This document shows, one piece after another, positions 17,582-25,578 of a DNA stretch of 64,000 bases. The notes under the pieces are model-generated. The model was not told the DNA's origin. It searched no databases and worked only from the letters and a program-made list of their open reading frames with translations. This stretch comes from Eubacterium sp. AF22-8LB (lineage in GTDB: Bacteria; Bacillota_I; Bacilli_A; Erysipelotrichales; Erysipelotrichaceae), in contig NZ_QRVI01000010.1 of assembly GCF_003458715.1 (NCBI RefSeq), forward strand, positions 1 to 64,000, read 5' to 3'. Within the stretch, counting starts at the first letter, position 1, and every line of letters begins with the position of its first letter. The position numbers and the translations under genes were made by a program.

Positions 17582-18067
17582 ATGAAATTAATATTTAAAC
17601 AAAGATTCTTCTCCTGGTTTGACAGCTATGATATTTATGATGAATCAGGTCGTGTTGTATATCAAGTCGAAGGAAAACTTTCTTGGGGACATAAACTAGT
17701 CATTTATGATCGAAATAGAAACGAAGTGGGTACTGTATTAGAAAAGGTGATGACTTTACTTCCTAAATTTGAAATGTATAAAAATAATGAATATATAGGA
17801 TGTTTATCGAAAGAATTATCCTTCTTTTTACCCCACTACAACATTGACTATAATGGATGGCATATTGATGGAACTCTTACAGAATGGAATTATACAATTG
17901 TTGATGCGAACTATATGCCTATAGCTATTATTAGTAAAGAAATATTTAATCTAACGGATACCTATGTGATTGATGTCAAAGATCCAGAAAATTCATTAGA
18001 TGCACTTATGTTTGTCTTGGCAATCGATGCAGAAAAGTGTTCTAGAAACAAGCGGCAAAATTATTAG
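17582..18067 (+). CDS. LURP-one-related (tubby-like fold) protein
   Basis: The 161-aa protein matches the LOR/DUF567 family. It has the typical beta-barrel pattern with MKLIFKQRFFSWFDSYDIYD at the N-terminus, VVYQVEGKLSWGHKLVIYD, GTVLEKVMTLLPKFEMY, WHIDGTLTEWNYTIVD and ISKEIFNLTDTYVIDV. In bacteria these are small cytosolic proteins of unclear, possibly phospholipid-scramblase-like function. GGTGA 4 nt before the ATG is a modest ribosome-binding site. The gene diverges from the small-RNA promoter and may share its operator. Confidence 0.82.
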   Translation: MKLIFKQRFFSWFDSYDIYDESGRVVYQVEGKLSWGHKLVIYDRNRNEVGTVLEKVMTLLPKFEMYKNNEYIGCLSKELSFFLPHYNIDYNGWHIDGTLTEWNYTIVDANYMPIAIISKEIFNLTDTYVIDVKDPENSLDALMFVLAIDAEKCSRNKRQNY

Positions 18068-18077
18068 CACTCACCTA

Positions 18078-18134
18078 TTGACTGTGCCAAAAATTTGTAC
18101 TATGATATTAGCAGTTAAAAGAAATAAGTGCTAA
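18078..18134 (+). promoter_or_regulatory. hsp20 promoter with CIRCE-like (HrcA) operator
   Basis: TTGACT (18078-18083), 17 bp, TATGAT (18101-18106). Downstream, TTAGCAGTT-N9-AAGTGCTAA (18108-18134) matches the CIRCE operator (TTAGCACTC-N9-GAGTGCTAA) at 15 of 18 arm positions with the exact 9-nt spacer. An additional perfect left half-site TTAGCACTC lies at 18064-18072. Confidence 0.75.
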
Positions 18135-18146
18135 GGAGGATTCAAT

Positions 18147-18533
18147 ATGCGCTATTACCCTAATTATTTTGATGACTTTTTCAATGATACTAAAAAACAA
18201 GATACAAATACTGTATTAAGAACAGACATTTATGAAAAGGATGGCTACTATCAGATCTGCATGGAGGTTTGTGGGATTCAAAAAGAAAATATTCAAATCG
18301 AATTGAAAGATGGATATTTAAAGATTACAGCTACTCGTAATATAAATAAAGAAAATACGCGTGTGATTCGTCAGGAACGATTCACAGGTTCTTATTCTCG
18401 TTCTTTCTATATCGGTGAAGGTTACAAGCAAGAAGATATCAAAGCTCGTTTTGAAAATGGTGAATTGTTCATTTTATTACCTACAAAACCTGTTAAGCGT
18501 GAAGAAGAAACAAGATACATTAATATCCAATAA
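18147..18533 (+). CDS. Hsp20/alpha-crystallin small heat-shock protein
   Basis: The 128-aa protein is an ATP-independent holdase of the Hsp20 family. The alpha-crystallin domain spans ~30-115: LRTDIYEKDGYYQICMEVCG, KDGYLKITATR, the RQERFTGSYSRSFYIGEGY stretch (RSFYIGEG visible), and FENGELFILLPTK preceding the C-terminal extension. The ATG has a strong AAGGAGG 8 nt upstream. A near-CIRCE operator between promoter and start suggests HrcA-controlled heat-shock induction. It is followed by its own terminator and then a dipeptidase gene. Confidence 0.93.
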   Translation: MRYYPNYFDDFFNDTKKQDTNTVLRTDIYEKDGYYQICMEVCGIQKENIQIELKDGYLKITATRNINKENTRVIRQERFTGSYSRSFYIGEGYKQEDIKARFENGELFILLPTKPVKREEETRYINIQ

Positions 18534-18561
18534 TGAGGGACTTGCGTCTCTCATTTTTTTG
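18532..18561 (+). terminator. Terminator of hsp20
   Basis: ATGAGGGAC-TTGC-GTCTCTCAT with one G-U pair, followed by seven T. Confidence 0.8.
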
Positions 18562-18597
18562 ATTATACTTATGGTTAATCAAGTGGAGGTACAAACA

Positions 18598-20004
18598 ATG
18601 AGTGTATTAGATGAAAATGTTGCGATCTTCAAATATTTTGAAGAAATCTCAAAAATTCCTCATGGATCATTTCATGAAGAAAAAATCGCAGACTATGTAG
18701 AAAGCTTTGCGAAAGAACATCAGTTTAAATATGTTCGCGATGACATGAACAATGTGATTATTTATAAGAAGGCTACACCAGGCTATGAAAATCACGATAC
18801 TGTAATGTTACAAGCACATATGGATATGGTTTGTGAGAAGAACAATAATGTTGATTTTGATTTTGAAACCGATAGCTTAAACCTATATGTAGAGGATGGC
18901 TGGTTAAAAGCGAAAGGAACAACATTAGGTGCCGATGATGGATTTGGAGTTAGCTACATGTTAGCCATTCTTAGTGATGATACTCTAAAACATCCAAACT
19001 TAGAATGCGTATTTACGGTACAAGAAGAAGTAGGTCTATTAGGATCTATTAATTTAAAGAAAGAATACTTCAATGCCAAAAAGATGATTGGTCTTGATGG
19101 GGGTGGTGAAGTTAGTACTTGCACCACAACAAGTGGTGGTCGCTATGCCTATGTGAATAAGACATGCACGTTTGAAGACGTAAATAAGCCGACATATAAG
19201 CTTACTGTTAAAGGTTTAGATGGAGGTCATTCAGGTGCTTGCATTGATCAAGAAAAGGGTAACTCAATTAAAATCTTATTTAGAGTTCTACAAACATTAA
19301 AAGATCTTCAAATCGTATCTGTAAATGGTGGTCTGAAAGAAAATGCGATTCCTAGAGAAGCAGAAGCTACTTTCGTTTCAGACATCAAGCCAAATATAGA
19401 TCAAATCGTGGCTGATTTAAAAACAGAATTTGAATTTAGTGATAGTAAACTTGATATCCAATTGAAAGAAACAGAGAAAGTCACTCAAGCCTTTACTTCA
19501 AAGGATACAAACGAATTGATTACACTATACTATTTATTACCAAATGGTTTACAGCATAAATCTATGGCCATTGAAGGATTAACATTGGCATCCTTAAACT
19601 TAGGTAAATTAAGAACCGAAGAAAATGAAGTCAAATGTGCTTTCTGTATTCGTTCCCCATTAGAATCTATGAAAGATGAATTAGGTAACAAAATCAAAAT
19701 GATTGCGCAATTATGTAATGCGAGTGAACATGAAGATACAAACTTCTGTGGTTGGAACTATGAAGCGAACAGTCCATTAAGAGAAAAATTAAAAGAAGTC
19801 TTAGAAAGACAAGGCATAGAAATGGAAACGGAAGCATCTCACGGAGGAATGGAAACGGGTATTCTAAAAGGCTTGCTTCCAGATTTAGATATCATCACAT
19901 ACGGACCTATTGCCCAAGGTTGTCATACTCCTGAAGAAAAGCTAAACCTAGAATCTTTTAAAAAAGCCTATAAAAATCTATGTGATTTAATTGCCGAATT
20001 GTAA
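18598..20004 (+). CDS. pepD: Aminoacyl-histidine dipeptidase (M20 family, PepD)
   Basis: The 468-aa zinc dipeptidase matches the M20C/PepD family: QAHMDMVCE (first metal ligand and catalytic Asp), LGADDGFGVSYMLAI (bridging Asp), VQEEVGLLG (catalytic Glu and ligand Glu), GLDGGGE, the dimerisation domain beginning GLDGGHSGACIDQEKGN, and a C-terminal SHGGMETGIL ligand region. It hydrolyses Xaa-His dipeptides such as carnosine. The start at 18598 is set by GTGGAGGTACAAACA immediately upstream; an in-frame extension back to 18415 overlaps hsp20 and is not used. A TATACT -10 lies at ~18564. Confidence 0.93.
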   Translation: MSVLDENVAIFKYFEEISKIPHGSFHEEKIADYVESFAKEHQFKYVRDDMNNVIIYKKATPGYENHDTVMLQAHMDMVCEKNNNVDFDFETDSLNLYVEDGWLKAKGTTLGADDGFGVSYMLAILSDDTLKHPNLECVFTVQEEVGLLGSINLKKEYFNAKKMIGLDGGGEVSTCTTTSGGRYAYVNKTCTFEDVNKPTYKLTVKGLDGGHSGACIDQEKGNSIKILFRVLQTLKDLQIVSVNGGLKENAIPREAEATFVSDIKPNIDQIVADLKTEFEFSDSKLDIQLKETEKVTQAFTSKDTNELITLYYLLPNGLQHKSMAIEGLTLASLNLGKLRTEENEVKCAFCIRSPLESMKDELGNKIKMIAQLCNASEHEDTNFCGWNYEANSPLREKLKEVLERQGIEMETEASHGGMETGILKGLLPDLDIITYGPIAQGCHTPEEKLNLESFKKAYKNLCDLIAEL

Positions 20005-20032
20005 GAGAAGTCTTGAACTTCTCTTTTATTTT
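20004..20032 (+). terminator. Terminator of pepD
   Basis: AGAGAAGT-CTTGA-ACTTCTCT followed by TTTATTTT. Confidence 0.85.
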
Positions 20033-20054
20033 GTGCTATAATATTTAAGCACAT

Positions 20055-20129
20055 GGCGCGTTCGGCAAGCGGTTAAGCCACAGCCCTCTCAAGGCTGTAT
20101 CACGGGTTCGAATCCCGTACGCGCTCCCA
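20055..20129 (+). tRNA. tRNA-Glu (anticodon CTC)
   Basis: The acceptor stem GGCGCGT/ACGCGCT carries a G-U first pair. The D-loop (AAGCGGTTAAGC), anticodon stem CAGCC/GGCTG with loop CTCTCAA (anticodon CTC) and T-arm GGGTTCGAATCCC are present, with encoded CCA. It sits at the boundary between backbone and accessory DNA, but no duplicated tRNA 3' end was seen. Confidence 0.94.
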
Positions 20130-20220
20130 TTAATTTTATTGATCGAACTGCTGCTTAGCTTTCGATGCCGAAAAAGCATAGTAAAAAGCATTATAAAAGT
20201 GGCTGTGAGATATAGGTGGA

Positions 20221-20277
20221 CCGAAAACGAATGAACAATGATTTGACGGTCAAATCATTCGCTTTTGGTTTTTTTTA
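20221..20277 (+). terminator. Long terminator-like hairpin downstream of tRNA-Glu
   Basis: CCGAAAACGAATG pairs with CATTCGCTTTTGG around an inner ATTTGAC/GTCAAAT stem, followed by eight T. The ~90 bp between the tRNA and this hairpin has no recognisable gene. Confidence 0.65.
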
Positions 20278-20708
20278 TTTTGCTATTGCAAAACCCATAT
20301 CACCAAGCATATTCTAGTTTAAACAACTCTATTCAATTTTATAAAACTAAAAAAGGACCACTATTAACCTATTGATTTAGCAGTCCTTTGAAATATTTGA
20401 TACTTAACATCTTGAAATAATTCTAAAGAATGATAGAATTATAGTATCAAATGGTTCCACCAAACCATTGGTCATCCCTCCAGAGGTTGGTTCCCTCGTG
20501 GAGTTTTTTTTATCCAATTTAGCTCTGTTTAAATTCTACCACCTACAAGGTGGATGTACAATAGAAAAAATAACAAGAAGCCGAAAAAGGCGTTTAAAAT
20601 AAGCTTTTATCCTATCCAACAACATATAAGCATGCTAATTACTTTATATAAAGGCATATAAATAAAGGCTCTAGCCAATATTCAAATATCGACTAAAGCC
20701 TCTTTTTA
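20278..20708. other. Gene-poor accessory stretch
   Basis: Apart from the candidate small RNA, this region holds a hairpin AAAGGAC/GTCCTTT (20352-20389). A second hairpin at ~20669-20704 (AGGCTCTAG.../...CTAAAGCCT) is flanked by T on both sides and is a plausible terminator for the decayed minus-strand gene ending at 20709. No other coding sequence was recognised. Confidence 0.5.
20446..20511 (+). ncRNA. Candidate two-hairpin small RNA
   Basis: A possible promoter TTGAAA (20412) - 16 bp - TAGAAT (20434-20439) precedes a ~66-nt segment. It contains hairpin ATGGTT/AACCAT (20451-20468) and a strong terminator hairpin CTCCA-GAGG...CCTC-G-TGGAG (20478-20503) with eight T. A 23-codon frame on the opposite strand (20475-20404) overlaps it but has its GGAGGG touching the ATG, too close for efficient translation. 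Confidence 0.4.
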
Positions 20709-20766
20709 TTAAGATTGTGAGATTCCATAAGCTTGTTCATACAATTCCATAAGGTTGGCATCTACT
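20709..20766 (-). pseudogene. C-terminal piece of a small gene split by the Abi cassette
   Basis: The minus-strand frame encodes the tail PVDANLMELYEQAYGISQS and ends at TAA (20709-20711) just before a terminator. Its upstream portion lies at 22324-22473 on the other side of a 1,557-bp insertion flanked by CATCTACT. Rejoining the two at one CATCTACT copy needs a single-base frame correction near 22345, so the gene was probably also frameshifted. The product family is not recognised. Confidence 0.55.
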
Positions 20767-20985
20767 GGTTCTAGTAAAAGAATTAGGACCTATATTTAGG
20801 CATTAAACCATTTTCTCCAATAGCCATTTCAAGCAAAGAACTTAAAAAGAAGTTATTAAACCATCCGAAATTAAAAGAAGGAATATTAGAACTTATAGGC
20901 TTAAAATAGCATTTATTACGTTTAGTAATATAACCACTTTCATGGTAAAATAGAAACGGTTACAATATGAGAAAGTGTGAATTAA

Positions 20986-22017
20986 ATGAGTGAAACAGGT
21001 ACAAATTATAAAACATATATGACTATTGATGAACAAATAGAATATTTAAAAGAGAGTAAAAAAATTGTCGTTGATGATGAAGACAGACATTATTTTGAAG
21101 AGCGAAATTACATTTCTTTGATTAATCCATACAAAGAATATTTTTCAACGGGGAGAAATAATAAAGGAAAGTTGGTTTATAAAAAAGAAGCAAATTTTAA
21201 AGAATTGATAAATCTAATAAACATAGATGATAAATTTGCAAAAAAGCTTTATGAAGCAATCGGCTATTTCGAGAGAAAGTTAAAAAATGTTCTGTTTTCA
21301 GAAATCTGTAAATTATATATAGATAATGAAGAAAAAGATATTCATTGTATTTCTTATGTGAGTGAAATACAATCGTTTATAACAAAACAGACCGAGCTTT
21401 CTCCACAGTTTTGTTCAAATTTTAATTATTTATATGTAACAGAAAAGGGAAATATTAAGAAAATAATTGATAATTACAATATTAAAAGAAAAACTGATGT
21501 TTTGATTCATATTTATAAAATTGCAACAAATTCTAGCATAGATGGAAGTGAATTAGAAGATTATGAAGAATGTTCGAATAAATTAATTCGACATTGTTAT
21601 AAAAAACAACAAATAGTTCCTTTATGGATTATTCCTAATGCTTTGACTATGGGAGAATTACAAACGCTATTTTTGATGCTTCCTGATGAACCTCAAAAAA
21701 AGATAATATCGAAAATAATGAATATAGATACAACTAAAGTAAGTTCAAAAAACGTCGTTGCTTTTGCTGGACAGATTGAGCAAATTAGAAAATTAAGAAA
21801 TATTGTAAATCATTATGAACCAGTTCTCCCCTTTTTAATGTCTGAGATTAAAACAAAAAAAATTGAACAATCTCAATTGTTTACTACACTAGAAATTTTA
21901 TTTAAAATATACCCTATTGTTGATATAAAACCTGATGAAATCCAAGCTAAAATAAATCCATCTAACGCAAAAATTATACGTATTCTTAACGTTATGTACA
22001 AAAGCATATTATCGTAA
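20986..22017 (+). CDS. Abi_2 (AbiD/AbiF-like) abortive-infection protein with HEPN motif
   Basis: The 343-aa protein resembles the Abi-like family (PF07751): N-terminal TIDEQIEYLKESKKI, a central KKLYEAIGYFERKLKN helix, and near the C-terminus RKLRNIVNHYEPV, an RX4H HEPN RNase motif (Arg271, His276). Such proteins act in phage exclusion, probably through RNA cleavage on infection. A TAAAAT -10 lies within an inverted repeat CACTTTC...GAAAGTG (20937-20980), suggesting regulated expression. The ribosome-binding site is weak. The gene sits alone inside a transposon-like cassette. Confidence 0.78.
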   Translation: MSETGTNYKTYMTIDEQIEYLKESKKIVVDDEDRHYFEERNYISLINPYKEYFSTGRNNKGKLVYKKEANFKELINLINIDDKFAKKLYEAIGYFERKLKNVLFSEICKLYIDNEEKDIHCISYVSEIQSFITKQTELSPQFCSNFNYLYVTEKGNIKKIIDNYNIKRKTDVLIHIYKIATNSSIDGSELEDYEECSNKLIRHCYKKQQIVPLWIIPNALTMGELQTLFLMLPDEPQKKIISKIMNIDTTKVSSKNVVAFAGQIEQIRKLRNIVNHYEPVLPFLMSEIKTKKIEQSQLFTTLEILFKIYPIVDIKPDEIQAKINPSNAKIIRILNVMYKSILS

Positions 22018-22130
22018 AATATAAAAAGTTGTGGCCGATTTAACTGTCATAACTTTTTTCATATTTAAAATTTGATAGGGATAAATAAGCCTTTAAAGTT
22101 TAAAGGGTTTTCTTTGTCTAATTTAGATAA

Positions 22131-22201
22131 AATAAAAGGCAAACCCTAATGATTGGTTACATTAGTGATTCGCCAGTTTGTGACCCCTGGTCACCTTCGT
22201 C
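22131..22201 (-). ncRNA. Candidate ~71-nt small RNA in the Abi cassette
   Basis: On the minus strand a good promoter (TTGCAC 22236-22231, 17 bp, TATATT 22213-22208) is followed by hairpin GTGACC-AGG-GGTCAC and then a terminator: GGCGAATC pairs with GGTTTGCC around CTAATG/CATTAG, followed by TTTTATTTT. The 13-codon frame within it (MTKVTRGHKLANH) lacks a convincing ribosome-binding site. It might be a partner or regulator of the Abi gene. Confidence 0.5.
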
Positions 22202-22326
22202 ATATGTAATATACCATATTTTTTGCAAAGGTGCAAATTTTTTATAATCCCCATTACAATATGCCTTATCTTTTTACAAAGTGTCAAAACATTTTAGGTC
22301 CTGATTTTTTTTTTACTAGAACCCAT

Positions 22327-22473
22327 CTACTGGAATAGACGTGTAAGAACCATTCTATCCCCTACAAAAGAAATTGCTATCTTATTGATTTCAAAATCTG
22401 ATAAGAATTCAAGCAATTCTTCCTTTGATCCTTCTAGTCCTATGGACGGTAATATACGTTTGTTGCTCATCAT
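22327..22473 (-). pseudogene. N-terminal piece of a small gene split by the Abi cassette
   Basis: The 48-codon minus-strand frame starts at tandem ATG codons (MMSNKRILPSIG) with a perfect AGGAGG 6 nt upstream and reads into a stop close to the cassette's right end. The other frame across the junction continues SYTSIPVDANL into the fragment at 20709-20766. It is a decayed short gene of unknown function, interrupted by the Abi cassette. Confidence 0.5.
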
Positions 22474-22750
22474 TTAAGACCTCCTACGTTCAGTGTAGCA
22501 ATCCAATGTGGAAATAACATTAATTTCGGAAATTTATTTGAGAAAAATAGAAAAAAGCAAATACAAAGATTCTAACATCAAAAAATAGGAAGGCTGGTTG
22601 ATAGTGAATTTTTAAGAAAGTCGACCAAGTTAAACCTGTTAAAGCAGCATTTTATGCAATCTATTTAATCTAGAGCTATAGTCTTAATTCTTGCTTGAGT
22701 TCAAATGCAATGTTATACTCATGCACAAGAAGATAATAGGAGAAAGATAC

Positions 22751-23071
22751 ATGAACAGATATGAAATTTTTAGGTCTTTAAAACATTTAGAAGAAAATGT
22801 GAGCCAACATGAATTAATTGGTGTTGCATACGGAGAGACAATAGATGATGCTGCTGATGAAATTGATGAATGTATAAAAGCAGATTTGATTGCAGATGAA
22901 GACAATATTTACGCTGAATACAACGTAGATGTTAAACCTTTTGACCCAGCGGTATTGGAACTAGAACAATATGAGTATGCAGCTTCTGGAATACTATATC
23001 CTGCTGATTCTAATGCTCCTGAGAATATAATTCACGAGTATGGGATTAAAGAATTAAAATGTGAAAATTAG
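22751..23071 (+). CDS. Small acidic protein of unknown function
   Basis: This 106-aa, very acidic protein starts MNRYEIFRSLKHLEENV and is rich in Asp/Glu (ADEIDECIKADLIADED). No domain, signal peptide or TM segment is seen. AGGAGAAAG precedes the ATG by 6 nt, and TTGCTT-17 bp-TATACT (22692-22720) is a good promoter. A terminator follows. Isolated, strongly acidic small proteins in such positions can be DNA mimics (anti-restriction or anti-CRISPR), but nothing in the sequence proves that. Confidence 0.6.
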   Translation: MNRYEIFRSLKHLEENVSQHELIGVAYGETIDDAADEIDECIKADLIADEDNIYAEYNVDVKPFDPAVLELEQYEYAASGILYPADSNAPENIIHEYGIKELKCEN

Positions 23072-23092
23072 AATCGTATAGGAATTGAATTT

Positions 23093-23121
23093 GGAGATAT
23101 TCGCTTAGAATGTCTCTTTTT
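23093..23121 (+). terminator. Terminator of the small acidic gene
   Basis: GAGATATTC-GCTTA-GAATGTCTC followed by seven T. Confidence 0.75.
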
Positions 23122-23161
23122 TTGTGCTTGCTTGATTTCTAATTGGAAAGGCACAAAAAAG

Positions 23162-23253
23162 GAGCTGGCAGAAAGGGTTAAACGCCAGCTCATGGAATAA
23201 AAGTGTTGGATGATATTGATTTACAAGTGTTATGATTTATGGCTCATCCAACA
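23162..23253. repeat. Two strong inverted repeats next to the ICE recombinase end
   Basis: GAGCTGGC (23162-23169) pairs with GCCAGCTC (23184-23191), and TGTTGGATGA (23204-23213) pairs with TCATCCAACA (23244-23253). The 311-bp interval 23072-23382 has no gene. It lies between the accessory gene and the 3' end of the large serine recombinase, so it may contain the ICE attachment end, but the core cannot be fixed without the other end. Confidence 0.5.
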
Positions 23254-23382
23254 ATGCCTAGTATAGCAGTGTGATATGTTATATTTCAAACATAATTTGA
23301 GCATTTTATTATTTTTGAACTTTCAAATACGATCCCCATAGGGCAATGATTTGAGATTCAAGTATTCTATAACCAATAAGAA

Positions 23383-24681
23383 TCACTTCTTTTTAAACTG
23401 AATACTGAGTACAATTTGTTCATCAAAATCGAAGATAATTTTTGAAATCATATCATGGACATATGCATATTTTTCATCTTGCGTCATTTCAAAATATTTT
23501 GAATTGGATACAATGTCTAAAGAGGTTAATTCTTTTAAAGCTAAACTTCTTTCCTTCTCTAATTTTGCCATAGTAAATTTATACGTATCAAAGTCAATAA
23601 TATTTTCTTTATAGGCATTAAAGACTTCTTCTTTTTTCACATCCAAAGATGACAATATCAACTCCTGTTTTTTATGTTTTTCAATAGTCTTGATTCTAAA
23701 TTCTTCCAAGAATAAAGTTTCAAATATTTCTTTTTCTAAGAAGGATTGATTTACTCTTTTGTTACATTTACTACAATAATAATATCTATATATTGTACTA
23801 ACACCCGAATTGTGTTTTATAGTACATACGTGTTGCATCATTTCCCCACAAGAGCAATATACCAAATGATGAAAAGTATAAGTCTGCTTTTCTAGACTAT
23901 GCACTTCTCTATGTGCTGCCATTTTAAGCAACTCATTATATTTATTTAAATTCATGATTGGCGGAACAAAATCGTCATAAGAAGCTCCGTGAAATTCAAA
24001 AACTCCTATATTCAATTTACGTATCAGCAATTCTTTTAGGTGTCTCCAAGATTTACGATATCCATATTTAGCAAACACCATCTTGCTTATATCTTTTAAA
24101 CTATACCCCTCTATATAACAATCCGTCATATAATTAATAATTTCAGCTTCATCTTCATTTATTACTAGTTTTCCATCCTCTGTTTTATTCCAACCATATG
24201 GTGCTTTCCCTCCACATGGGTATTTTCCACTACGTACCATCTGTTCAAGCCCTGCAATGGTTCTTTCGCTGATGACCTCTCTTTCCCACTGACTTATCAA
24301 CGATAATAGACCTACAAACATTCTTCCATTTGCTGATGTGATATCCAGTCTATCTACAACGGCAACTAAAGAACAGTTGTAATCCATCACTTGTTTTATT
24401 AGTTTATAAGTGTCAACAACATTTCTGGTTAAACGATCTAACTTGAACGCAATAATTGTATGAATTTTTCCTTTTTTCATATCATCAAGCATTCTTGCCA
24501 TTTCAGGGCGTTCTAAATTTTTGGCAGAATAACCATCATCTTTATAAATTTCAACTTCATCGTTTGGATAATACAAATCTATATACTTCTTACATTGTAC
24601 CTCCTGATCGCCTAATCCGTATCCATTTCGTGCTTGGTCTAAAGTGGATACTCGTAAATACATAGCTATAATTCTCTTCAT
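23383..24681 (-). CDS. Large serine recombinase (ICE integrase candidate)
   Basis: A 432-aa recombinase with N-terminal resolvase domain (catalytic Ser12 in YLRVSTLDQ; RLTRN and the GRMFVGLLSLISQWERE helix), a Recombinase domain, a zinc ribbon (YCSCGEMM...YYYCSKCNKR) and a C-terminal coiled coil. It is shorter than phage-type integrases but in the range of transposon-type enzymes. GAGGAGG 8 nt before the ATG follows a palindrome copy. It is the outermost ICE gene and a natural candidate to integrate and excise the element. Confidence 0.85.
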   Translation of the reverse strand: MKRIIAMYLRVSTLDQARNGYGLGDQEVQCKKYIDLYYPNDEVEIYKDDGYSAKNLERPEMARMLDDMKKGKIHTIIAFKLDRLTRNVVDTYKLIKQVMDYNCSLVAVVDRLDITSANGRMFVGLLSLISQWEREVISERTIAGLEQMVRSGKYPCGGKAPYGWNKTEDGKLVINEDEAEIINYMTDCYIEGYSLKDISKMVFAKYGYRKSWRHLKELLIRKLNIGVFEFHGASYDDFVPPIMNLNKYNELLKMAAHREVHSLEKQTYTFHHLVYCSCGEMMQHVCTIKHNSGVSTIYRYYYCSKCNKRVNQSFLEKEIFETLFLEEFRIKTIEKHKKQELILSSLDVKKEEVFNAYKENIIDFDTYKFTMAKLEKERSLALKELTSLDIVSNSKYFEMTQDEKYAYVHDMISKIIFDFDEQIVLSIQFKKK

Positions 24682-24710
24682 AAATTAATGTCCTCCTCAA
24701 AGAAAAAAAT

Positions 24711-24738
24711 GTGTAGATGGCAGTACTGCCACCTACAC
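24711..24738. repeat. ICE intergenic palindrome, copy 1
   Basis: 28-bp near-perfect palindrome with core TGGCAGTACTGCCA and arms GTGTAG/CTACAC. In the minus-strand RNA the one odd pair is G-U. It is followed by TTTTTTT and then the recombinase ribosome-binding site. Confidence 0.85.
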
Positions 24739-24742
24739 ATAA

Positions 24743-25378
24743 TTATTGATGATTTGCTTTGTATTCATTTACATATCTATAGTAGGTGGCTTTCTTCATC
24801 TTTAGCTCTCGCATTAATTCTAACGAACCCAGCTCACCGTTTATTACCTTCTGGTAATGCTTTGCAAAATCCTTTGCCGACATTACACGCTTTCTACCAT
24901 ACTCTTCCCAATTACCGTGTAATCTTTTTTCTTCGATTCCTTCTCGTTGTCTCTTTTCCCTTCTTTGCATTTCCGTTTCTGCCTGCATAGCATAAATTTC
25001 AATTATTACTTTATTGATTGTTTCAGTAATTAATTTATTCATCTTATCTGCTTCTTCAGGCAATTCAATCGTTGTTGTAGGAATATCAAGAATCATAACT
25101 CTAATCCCATGTTCTTCATAATACCTCAACTCATCACAAATAGCTTTTTTATTTCTTGCAAGTCGATCCAGTTCATAAATTACTAAAGTATCACCTTCTC
25201 GTAACACATCTTCCTTCAAAACTGTATAACGTGGGCGATCGAATGTTTTCCCAGAGATTTTATCAACAAATACTTTTTGCAATGGATAATTGTGCTTTTC
25301 ACAAAACAATTTGATTCCGTCTACACCTCGATCTAAATTCTGCTCTTTTGTACTGACTCTATGGTAACCATAAAACAT
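24743..25378 (-). CDS. Resolvase/invertase-type serine recombinase
   Basis: The 211-aa protein has a resolvase catalytic domain (Ser9 in YHRVSTKEQN; ELDRLARN; the E-helix with QAETEMQRREKRQREGIE) and a C-terminal HTH (LGSLELMRELKMKKATYYRYV). The ATG at 25378 is preferred because AGGTGA lies 6 nt upstream; a GTG three codons earlier is the alternative start. Small recombinases of this type resolve or invert DNA. Repeats just upstream (25436-25515) could be its site. Confidence 0.82.
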   Translation of the reverse strand: MFYGYHRVSTKEQNLDRGVDGIKLFCEKHNYPLQKVFVDKISGKTFDRPRYTVLKEDVLREGDTLVIYELDRLARNKKAICDELRYYEEHGIRVMILDIPTTTIELPEEADKMNKLITETINKVIIEIYAMQAETEMQRREKRQREGIEEKRLHGNWEEYGRKRVMSAKDFAKHYQKVINGELGSLELMRELKMKKATYYRYVNEYKANHQ

Positions 25379-25435
25379 AATTTTCACCTACATTCCTACA
25401 ACTATTATAAAATAACAGTTCCGAAAAGTATACAT

Positions 25436-25515
25436 TGTGAGACTACTAAAAATAATCGTTTATACTAGTATCAAAAAGTATTAAAAACATAAAACGAGAC
25501 TAGTATCACTTAATG
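25436..25515. repeat. Direct repeats upstream of the small recombinase (res-like)
   Basis: ACTAGTATCA occurs at 25464-25473 and 25499-25508. GAGACTA (25439 and 25496) and GAGACG (25515) elements accompany it. The 200-bp interval between recombinase and topoisomerase genes is otherwise non-coding, so this could be promoter/operator or a recombination site. Confidence 0.4.
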
Positions 25516-25578
25516 AGACGTATTTATAAGTAGTGAAATAAAGACCTGTATATTCTATCCCCTAGACTTAATTCCCTG

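Larger units (their letters stand above)
20767..22323. mobile_element. Transposase-less cassette carrying an Abi gene, with TIRs and 8-bp target duplication
   Basis: The left end begins GGTTCTAGTAAAA (20767) and continues to AGGACCTA. The right end, read on the minus strand from 22323, begins with the same GGTTCTAGTAAAA and also reaches AGGACCTA (inverted terminal repeats of ~26-29 bp). CATCTACT occurs immediately outside both ends (20759-20766 and 22324-22331). No transposase is encoded. A 40-codon frame at 20790-20910 ending KEGILELIGLK may be a remnant. The payload is an Abi_2 protein and a candidate small RNA. Confidence 0.8.

Noticed and set aside
20130..20281. T-box leader downstream of tRNA-Glu
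   Set aside because: GGTGGACCG superficially resembles a T-box, but the conserved T-box sequence, stem I motifs and a downstream aminoacyl-tRNA synthetase or amino-acid gene are absent.
20404..20475. 23-codon hydrophobic frame as a type I toxin
   Set aside because: GGAGGG touches the ATG with no spacer and the peptide matches no toxin family I know; kept only as a remark under the candidate small RNA.
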